7,606 nucleotides of DNA. It comes from JADJEI01 sp035328465. GTDB lineage: Bacteria > Bacteroidota > Ignavibacteria > Ignavibacteriales > Ignavibacteriaceae. This document shows, in pieces, positions 1 to 4,842 of this stretch. The notes under the pieces were generated by a model. That model searched no databases. It had not been told where the DNA came from and saw nothing but the letters and a program-made list of their open reading frames with translations. The translations under genes and the position numbers were made by a program. The first letter of the stretch is position 1. Every line of letters starts with the position of its first letter. The DNA is taken from the NCBI GenBank assembly GCA_035328465.1, contig DAOLIQ010000120.1:1-7606 (forward strand), in the 5' to 3' direction.

Positions 1-90
1 TCATACTTTATAAAAAATTTGGATTCAAAAAGATATCACCTTGTTTATACAGATCAAGTTGATGGCTGCATAAAAATAAAGAGATTGTAA
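1..90 (+). CDS. 3' end of an unidentified upstream gene (partial, frame uncertain)
   Basis: Two forward frames are open at the left edge, and I cannot decide between them. Frame 1 gives 29 residues ending in IKIKRL with a TAA at 88-90, just before the next ATG at 92. Frame 3 reads ILYKKFGFKKISP and stops at TGA 60-62. Its LYKKFGFK is reminiscent of the C-terminal part of GNAT acetyltransferases, but one short motif is weak evidence. Frame 1 would place the gene directly against the protease gene. Frame 3 would leave a 29-bp gap holding the protease ribosome binding site. No function is assigned. Confidence 0.35.
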   Translation, partial: SYFIKNLDSKRYHLVYTDQVDGCIKIKRL

Positions 91-91
91 A

Positions 92-1777
92 ATGAAAAAT
101 ATCTTAATAATACTACCAATATTTTTAATTGCTCAACAGATTGTCTCTGCACAACAGTTTACTTCCTCTCAGCTTGATTCTCTGTTCAACAAAATGATCA
201 GACTGCATAATCCGGTTGATAACGAATCCCCTTTATCGGACAGCCTTTCTTATCGGGAGAATAAATGCGGCTTTGGATTAGTAAACTCAATTAAAGAGAA
301 CCTGAATTTGTTTACAGCCGAACAGCAAAGAACATTAAAATTACTTTTAGACAGACCAATAAAATCAGACAGCTTGATAACACCGGAAGGCTTCTTCATG
401 ATACATTATAACTCTTCGGGTGCAGACGCTCCTGCTTATGATGTAAACGAATTAGCAGCAGCACTCGATTCAAGTTACAATTTTGAAATCAACTATCTCG
501 GATTTCCACCCCCGCCTGATGATAATAACGCCGGCGGCGATAATCACTACGATGTTTACATTTCTGATATCAGCGCTTATGGATTTACAACCTTCGAATT
601 CACGGGAAATGCAGCTACCGGACCGTCATTCATCACTATGGATAATGATTTTGGCAGTGGCTTTTTTACTCATGGCATTGAAGCTGCAAAAGTAACTGCA
701 GCACATGAATTTCATCATTCTATTCAAGCCGGAAATTATATTTTCCGTGAAAGTGATCTTTTCTTTTATGAACTAACCTCTACCTCAATGGAAGAATTTG
801 TGTTTAATGATGTGAACGATTACTACGCTTATATGAAAAACTATTTTGATAATCCTTCAACATCATTAGCAAATCAAAATGGCTACAACCTTGCTATCTG
901 GAATGTTTTCCTTCAAAATAATTTTGGATTTGATATTATTAAACGACAATGGGAGTTAATGCCGTCGAAGCGAGCAATCGATGCTATCAATACAAGCATT
1001 GAAGAAGAAGGACAATCTTTTCCATTTGCACTTAACCAATTTGGAATCTGGACATACTTTACAGATTATAGAACTTCAGAAGGAAGATTTTTTGAAGAAT
1101 CAGAAAACTATCCTTTGATAAAACCTTTAACTACCACTGTTTTCTCTCCGCCGAGTAAAGAAGTTAATATTAATTCGAAGCCGGCAGCTAATAATTTTAT
1201 CAGATTCGTTAATAGTGCAAACGGTGATACTCTTACTGCATTATTAACCAATGGTGATTACATAAATGGTATTGATAACACAAATGGAAATTTTCCATTT
1301 CAATATATTTTATTTAATGACTCATCAAGCGGCAGCAGAGCATTAACAGAAAATTATTCAGCTAATTTTGTTATATCCAATGAAGCTGTGTGGTCTGGTG
1401 CCGAAATACTTAACAACCAAATTATCGGTGTTGACAGCATCTCGCCGAACGGAAATAATATTGCCTATGCCTTTCCAAACCCGTTTAAGTATAGTGCAAA
1501 TTCAACTCCAGTCTATATTCCAGTTCCATCCGGAACTTTGCTTGAAGTTGAATTGAATGTCTATTCAATTTCTATGAACCTGGTTTATAATTCTACCGGG
1601 TTAAGGATTATTAATAAAGATATTGTTGATGAAGCTGGGAATAAAGTTTATAAGCGAGTTATACAATGGAATGGACTTGATAACAACGGAGAAAGGCTTC
1701 CAAGCGGCGTTTATATCTACGTTACTAAAATGAATGATGAAATAGTAAAAGGCAAGCTGGTAATTTTCAATGATTAA
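92..1777 (+). CDS. Secreted HExxH zinc metalloprotease with type IX sorting domain
   Basis: This is a probable extracellular or surface zinc-dependent protease of 561 residues. A signal peptide is visible (MKNILIILPIFLIAQQIVSA), with likely cleavage after A20. The catalytic motif is H205-E-F-H-H209, within TAAHEFHHSIQAGNY. E227 (YELTSTSMEE), 18 residues after H209, is a candidate third zinc ligand, with E234/E235 as alternatives. The overall style resembles the MXAN_6640-type putative metalloproteases, by memory of the family rather than a search. From about residue 455 there is a C-terminal beta domain: it starts AYAFPNPFKY, contains WNGLDNNGERLPSGVYIYV and ends KGKLVIFND. This is the layout of FlgD-like/type IX sorting domains, so export by signal peptide and then the type IX system is inferred. 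The ATG at 92 follows AAAGAG (78-83) at 8-nt spacing. The last 8 bases overlap ccmA, which suggests translational coupling. The substrate is unknown. Confidence 0.88.
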   Translation: MKNILIILPIFLIAQQIVSAQQFTSSQLDSLFNKMIRLHNPVDNESPLSDSLSYRENKCGFGLVNSIKENLNLFTAEQQRTLKLLLDRPIKSDSLITPEGFFMIHYNSSGADAPAYDVNELAAALDSSYNFEINYLGFPPPPDDNNAGGDNHYDVYISDISAYGFTTFEFTGNAATGPSFITMDNDFGSGFFTHGIEAAKVTAAHEFHHSIQAGNYIFRESDLFFYELTSTSMEEFVFNDVNDYYAYMKNYFDNPSTSLANQNGYNLAIWNVFLQNNFGFDIIKRQWELMPSKRAIDAINTSIEEEGQSFPFALNQFGIWTYFTDYRTSEGRFFEESENYPLIKPLTTTVFSPPSKEVNINSKPAANNFIRFVNSANGDTLTALLTNGDYINGIDNTNGNFPFQYILFNDSSSGSRALTENYSANFVISNEAVWSGAEILNNQIIGVDSISPNGNNIAYAFPNPFKYSANSTPVYIPVPSGTLLEVELNVYSISMNLVYNSTGLRIINKDIVDEAGNKVYKRVIQWNGLDNNGERLPSGVYIYVTKMNDEIVKGKLVIFND

Positions 1778-2414
1778 TTATTCTGTTACCGCGGCTTCTT
1801 TAAATAAAACATTCGGCAGAAGACTTATCTTCAACGATTTGAATTTTGAGTTCGCCTCCAATGGTGTTTATGGAATTGCGGGAGCGAATGGTTCAGGTAA
1901 ATCTACTCTTGTAAAAATTATCGCAGGAATTATTTCACCTTCCAAAGGGAAGATCATTCATAAAATTAATTCACAAGAAACAGCCGAGATTAATCTTTAC
2001 AATCACATTGGTTTCGTCTCACCCTACTTAATTCTTTACGAGGAATTTTCTGCGTGGGAAAACATAAATTTGTTTTCGAGTATTCGAGGTATAAAGTTCG
2101 ATAAGGAAAAAACTGAATATCTATTAAATCACTTTTTAATTTTTGATAGAAAAGATGACCTTGTGAAAACCTACTCTTCGGGTATGAAACAAAGATTGAA
2201 ATTTGTTTTTGCACTTGTTCACTCGCCGCAATTAATAATTCTGGATGAACCGACTTCAAATCTTGATGAAGAAGGGAAAAATTCCGTTTACCAAATAATT
2301 GAACAGGAAGGAAAGAAAGGGATTGTAATTGTTGCCTCGAATGAAAAATCAGATTTAAGCTTTTGTAACAACATTATTCAGCTTGAATTATTCAAAAGAA
2401 ATAATTTAGTATGA
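1770..2414 (+). CDS. ccmA: CcmA-like ABC transporter ATPase for cytochrome c maturation
   Basis: This 214-residue cytoplasmic ATPase would pair with CcmB and power release of heme-loaded CcmE. Walker A is GANGSGKST (38-46), the signature is YSSGMKQRL (135-143), Walker B is LIILDEP (155-161) and the D-loop is SNLD (163-166). Two usual residues are replaced. The Q-loop position reads IGFVSP (80-85), with Pro where Gln is expected. The switch region reads VASNEKSDL (188-196), with Asn191 where the H-loop His normally sits. By motifs alone it could be any small ABC ATPase. The CcmA call rests on length and on the ccmB gene that follows with an ATGA stop/start overlap. Its start lies inside the end of the protease gene, and there is no strong Shine-Dalgarno in front of it, so translation may depend on ribosomes arriving from upstream. 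Confidence 0.88.
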   Translation: MINYSVTAASLNKTFGRRLIFNDLNFEFASNGVYGIAGANGSGKSTLVKIIAGIISPSKGKIIHKINSQETAEINLYNHIGFVSPYLILYEEFSAWENINLFSSIRGIKFDKEKTEYLLNHFLIFDRKDDLVKTYSSGMKQRLKFVFALVHSPQLIILDEPTSNLDEEGKNSVYQIIEQEGKKGIVIVASNEKSDLSFCNNIIQLELFKRNNLV

Positions 2415-3076
2415 TAGCACAAGCGTATTCATTATTTAGAAAAGATCTCAACTCCGAATTGCGAACACGTTACGCAGTTAATGCACTGGCTATGTTCATC
2501 ATCGTTGCAATCAGCGTAATTCTTTTTTCAATCGGTGATGAAAAAATTACTCCCGAATTGACTGGCGGATTATTCTGGGTGATAATTTTCTTCACGGCTA
2601 TGTCAGGTCTTTCACGGGCATTTGTTTCTGAGGAAGAAAGAGGCACTACGCTCGCACTTCAACTTGTAGCATCACCGTCAACAATTTTTACAGGCAAGTT
2701 AATCTTTAATACAATTTTAGTTTTCTGCATGAACACAGTGATCGCTCTTCTTTATTCGGCACTTTTTGATGCATTCGTTTTAGATAATTTTGTCCTGTTT
2801 TTGTATTCTTTTATACTAGGTAATATCGGATTAGCTGTGTCTTCAACAATAATTGCAGCAATAATTGCAAAAGCCGGAGCTAAAGGTACATTGTATCCTG
2901 TTTTATCTTTTCCGATATTACTGCCGTTGATTTTGACTTCTGTACGTTTAACAATTTTTTCAATGGATGGCATAAGCTTTGAAAGAGCTAAGTTTGAACT
3001 TGCAATCGTTCTTAGTTACGACGTAATTATGACCACCGCATCTTACATGTTGTTTGAGTTTATTTGGAAAGATTAA
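2411..3076 (+). CDS. ccmB: CcmB, membrane subunit of the heme exporter-type ABC transporter
   Basis: This is a 221-residue polytopic inner-membrane protein, the usual CcmB length. Hydrophobic segments at roughly 24-42, 52-70, 97-118, 128-153, 160-183 and 196-217 give the six helices expected of the family. The cytoplasmic start (SLFRKDLNSELRTRY) resembles the CcmB N-terminus. The loop after helix 2 (FVSEEERGTTLALQLVASP, 71-89) corresponds to the conserved acidic, Gly-Thr/Ser-Leu loop. Further Pro-rich membrane residues occur around 163-172 (PVLSFPILLP). Its ATG shares bases with the ccmA stop codon (ATGA, 2411-2414), which indicates coupled translation and a stoichiometric A/B complex. In System I, CcmA and CcmB act with CcmC, CcmD and CcmE in the heme-loading and release step. 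The transported substrate is not established even in well-studied species. Confidence 0.9.
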   Translation: MIAQAYSLFRKDLNSELRTRYAVNALAMFIIVAISVILFSIGDEKITPELTGGLFWVIIFFTAMSGLSRAFVSEEERGTTLALQLVASPSTIFTGKLIFNTILVFCMNTVIALLYSALFDAFVLDNFVLFLYSFILGNIGLAVSSTIIAAIIAKAGAKGTLYPVLSFPILLPLILTSVRLTIFSMDGISFERAKFELAIVLSYDVIMTTASYMLFEFIWKD

Positions 3077-3107
3077 GATTTTTAATTAAAAATAAAGAAT
3101 AAAAAAA

Positions 3108-3809
3108 ATGATCTGGAAAATATTTCTACTTTTACTTTTAACGTTTGTCTCAATAGCAGGAATTGCATTTCCCATTGTTGAGAATCCAAGCCGATGGTAC
3201 GAGTTTCCATTCATTCCTGGTTTGGAAGAAAACGCCAAAATTATTTTCTTTCACGTACCAACTGCGTGGCTGACAGTTATCGCTTTTCTGATGTCAACAA
3301 TTTTTAGCTTTAAATATCTTCGCAAAAAAAATCTTGATGACGACATTAAATCTTATGCTGCTGCACAACTTGGAATGATATTCTGCATACTCGCAACTGT
3401 TACCGGAGCAGTCTGGGCAAAATTTGCGTGGGGAACATATTGGAATTGGGATCCAAGGCAAACAAGTATTTTTGCTTTGATGCTAATTTACGGTGCATGG
3501 TTTGCTTTGCGTTCTTCAATTGAATCAGAAGAAAAACGAGCAACTTTATCAGCGGTCTATTCTATCATTGCTTTTGTTACCGTACCCTTCTTCATTTTTA
3601 TTATGCCGAGAATAATGAAAGGACTTCACCCCGGCTCGGCTGATGATACTACTTCCGGTCCGGTTGTAAATTTTAGAATGAATTCCAATATGCTTTTGAT
3701 ATTCTTTTTATCATTAGCCGGCTTTACAATTTTATATTTCTGGATGTGGAAGATTGGCTACCGAACTTTGCTTCATAAAGAAAAACTTGATAAACAGTTA
3801 ATAAAGTGA
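3108..3809 (+). CDS. ccmC: CcmC, heme-handling protein that loads heme onto CcmE
   Basis: CcmC is an inner-membrane protein that presents heme to CcmE at the outer face of the membrane. The 233-residue sequence has the tryptophan-rich WWD motif W108-GTYWNWDPRQTS (108-120). It also has both family-conserved histidines, H49 in FFHVPTAW and H174 in GLHPGS, which match the axial heme ligands known in E. coli CcmC (H60 and H184). Six hydrophobic segments are visible (about 3-22, 44-68, 85-105, 119-137, 147-167 and 192-215). A 31-bp AT-rich gap separates it from ccmB. The sequence before the ATG (AAATAAAGAATAAAAAAA) has no convincing Shine-Dalgarno. DPRQT after the WWD core separates it from CcmF, which has DPVEN. 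The next gene lies in the same frame, separated by this gene's TGA and three codons. Confidence 0.95.
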   Translation: MIWKIFLLLLLTFVSIAGIAFPIVENPSRWYEFPFIPGLEENAKIIFFHVPTAWLTVIAFLMSTIFSFKYLRKKNLDDDIKSYAAAQLGMIFCILATVTGAVWAKFAWGTYWNWDPRQTSIFALMLIYGAWFALRSSIESEEKRATLSAVYSIIAFVTVPFFIFIMPRIMKGLHPGSADDTTSGPVVNFRMNSNMLLIFFLSLAGFTILYFWMWKIGYRTLLHKEKLDKQLIK

Positions 3810-3810
3810 G
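3803..3810 (+). promoter_or_regulatory. Possible ribosome binding site for a TTG start
   Basis: AAAGTGAG spans the ccmC stop codon and lies 8 nt before the TTG at 3819. It is a weak match to the anti-Shine-Dalgarno. The only nearby ATG (3811) opens a frame that stops after three codons. The TTG is therefore the only start that keeps the whole N-terminal membrane segment of the next protein. Confidence 0.4.
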
Positions 3811-3818
3811 ATGATAAT

Positions 3819-4415
3819 TTGAATAGCTTTTATATTTTTTTACAGGATAATGCAATTGCTGTAGTGGCGGTTATAGTTCTGCTTTTATGGGTTGAAGTTT
3901 TCTTTTATGTCAGCAATCTTGACAGAAGATTAAAAAAAGTTGAAAAGGATGATAACGTAAAAACTTCATCTAAAAATATTTTCTTTCAATTGGCAGGATT
4001 AACAATCTTAACGGGTGCAATTTTATATTACCTATCATTAGGAACAGTTTTTTTTGAAAGCGATAAAGCTGAAATTATTAATAGTCAATCTGAAATTTCA
4101 TTCATTGGCACCCTTGAAAAAAGAAGCATTGAAACTAAAAACGACACAACTTATTTCAGTCTTACCGATCAAAATGATAATAGTCTTGATGTTGTTTACA
4201 CAAAAAAATTGCCGGCAGATTTCTCCAACAGCAAAACAATTGTTCTAACTGGAAATATCTCGAATCAAACTCTTATTTGTGATTCAATATTCATTGCAAA
4301 AAATGCAATCTACACGGTGATGGTAATCGTATTAATTGTTTGGGCAGGAATTGTTCTCTTTCTTTTTTCAATAGACAAAAAAACAAAATTATTTGAAAAT
4401 CAAACTAAAGGATAA
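3819..4415 (+). CDS. Composite CcmD–CcmE-like–CcmD membrane protein
   Basis: This 198-residue protein sits where ccmD is expected. Residues 1-45 are CcmD-like: one membrane helix (about 12-31) followed by a basic tail (LDRRLKKVEKD). Residues 53-74 form a second helix. Residues 85-160 resemble the CcmE OB domain: residues 113-145 align without gaps to 67-99 of the CcmE next door, sharing F113, D117, N119, N121, V126, Y127, P132, F135, V142, T144 and G145. The heme-attachment tail is absent. Instead the chain runs into a third helix (about 164-184) and a charged tail (IDKKTKLFEN). Residues 162-195 align without gaps to 11-44 with 12 identities by eye. Predicted topology places the OB domain outside. 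Translation starts at TTG, since the next Met is residue 168. It may scaffold CcmC and CcmE as CcmD does; this is inference. A search might label it CcmD or CcmE. Confidence 0.85.
   Translation: MNSFYIFLQDNAIAVVAVIVLLLWVEVFFYVSNLDRRLKKVEKDDNVKTSSKNIFFQLAGLTILTGAILYYLSLGTVFFESDKAEIINSQSEISFIGTLEKRSIETKNDTTYFSLTDQNDNSLDVVYTKKLPADFSNSKTIVLTGNISNQTLICDSIFIAKNAIYTVMVIVLIVWAGIVLFLFSIDKKTKLFENQTKG
3849..3950 (+). repeat. First CcmD-like segment of an internal protein duplication
   Basis: Codons 11-44 of the composite gene encode a helix beginning NAI, with V-x-V-I-V-L, a central Trp (W24), then Asp35, Lys39 and Glu42. The same residues recur at the same spacing in codons 162-195. The nucleotide sequences have diverged, so the duplication is old and shows only at protein level. 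Confidence 0.6.
4302..4403 (+). repeat. Second CcmD-like segment of an internal protein duplication
   Basis: Codons 162-195 of the composite gene repeat the first segment without gaps: NAI, V-x-V-I-V-L, Trp175, Asp186, Lys190 and Glu193. Twelve of 34 positions are identical, and most others are conservative (R/K, L/I, V/I). It takes the place of the heme-binding tail of the CcmE-like domain and lies directly before the true ccmE, where a second ccmD would be expected after duplication. Confidence 0.6.
4407..4412 (+). promoter_or_regulatory. Ribosome binding site of ccmE
   Basis: AAAGGA lies 8 nt before the ATG at 4421 and overlaps the last codons of the preceding gene. It is a good Shine-Dalgarno match, better than those of ccmA or ccmC, so ccmE may be translated more independently than its neighbours. 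Confidence 0.6.
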
Positions 4416-4420
4416 ACAAA

Positions 4421-4810
4421 ATGAAAAATAAATATATATTCGGCGGAGTAATAATTGTGCTCTTCCTTGGATTAATGGGATACTTGCTTACTCAAAGCAA
4501 CATTAATTACGAAAGTAATTTCAAAAATGTAATGGCATCAGATAAAACATTTAAAGCAACCGGAAGCTGGGTAAAAGAGAAAAGCTATGAAATCAATAAA
4601 GAGCAGCGAACATTCTCATTCTACATGGTTGACGAAAATGGAAACGAAATGAAAATTGTTTACGACGGCACAATCCCGAACAACTTTGAAAGTGCAATAA
4701 GCGTTGTAGTGACTGGTCAGTATAAAGACGGTTACTTTCATGCAAAAGATATTTTGACAAAGTGCCCGAGCAAATATGAAGGACAAAAAGTTCAAACTTC
4801 AACAATGTAA
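4421..4810 (+). CDS. ccmE: CcmE, periplasmic heme chaperone of the cysteine type
   Basis: CcmE binds heme covalently after CcmC loads it and hands it to CcmF. The 129-residue protein has an N-terminal membrane anchor (about 5-23, IFGGVIIVLFLGLMGYLL). The OB-fold domain follows (about 40-112), with the landmarks KATGSW (45-50), VDENGNEMKIVYDGTIP (70-86), VVVTGQY (95-101) and HAKDILTKCPSKYEG (107-121). The heme-attachment motif is C115-P-S-K-Y119. Most proteobacterial CcmE proteins have His at the first position (H-x-x-x-Y). The Cys form belongs to the variant System I*, described in archaea and some bacteria, which lacks CcmH. The tail after the motif is short (10 residues). The gene starts 5 nt after the composite ccmD/ccmE-like gene, with its own Shine-Dalgarno. 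Confidence 0.95.
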   Translation: MKNKYIFGGVIIVLFLGLMGYLLTQSNINYESNFKNVMASDKTFKATGSWVKEKSYEINKEQRTFSFYMVDENGNEMKIVYDGTIPNNFESAISVVVTGQYKDGYFHAKDILTKCPSKYEGQKVQTSTM

Positions 4811-4832
4811 TGATTCGATAAAATAAATATTC

Positions 4833-4837
4833 GAGGT
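4833..4837 (+). promoter_or_regulatory. Ribosome binding site of ccmF
   Basis: GAGGT sits 5 nt before the ATG at 4843 in the 32-bp gap after ccmE. It supports this start for ccmF. Confidence 0.6.
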
Positions 4838-4842
4838 AAAAA

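Noticed and set aside
41..76. Possible promoter before the protease gene (TTGTTT, then an AT-rich stretch near 71-76)
   Set aside because: The -10-like match is poor, and neither a sigma-70 nor a Bacteroidota-type TTTG/TAnnTTTG pair fits. The upstream gene may also extend through this region.
1990..2259. Minus-strand open frame of 89 codons opposite ccmA
   Set aside because: It is antisense to a gene with intact ABC motifs, has no recognisable domain and no ribosome binding site. It is a shadow frame.
3078..3093. 16-bp palindrome ATTTTTAATTAAAAAT between ccmB and ccmC
   Set aside because: It is made only of A and T in a very AT-rich gap, so chance is likely. There is no GC stem or clear T tract to call a terminator, and no operator family is recognisable.
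3811..3822. ATG at 3811 as start of the gene after ccmC
   Set aside because: That frame stops after ATG ATA ATT at TGA 3820-3822, so it cannot start the composite gene.
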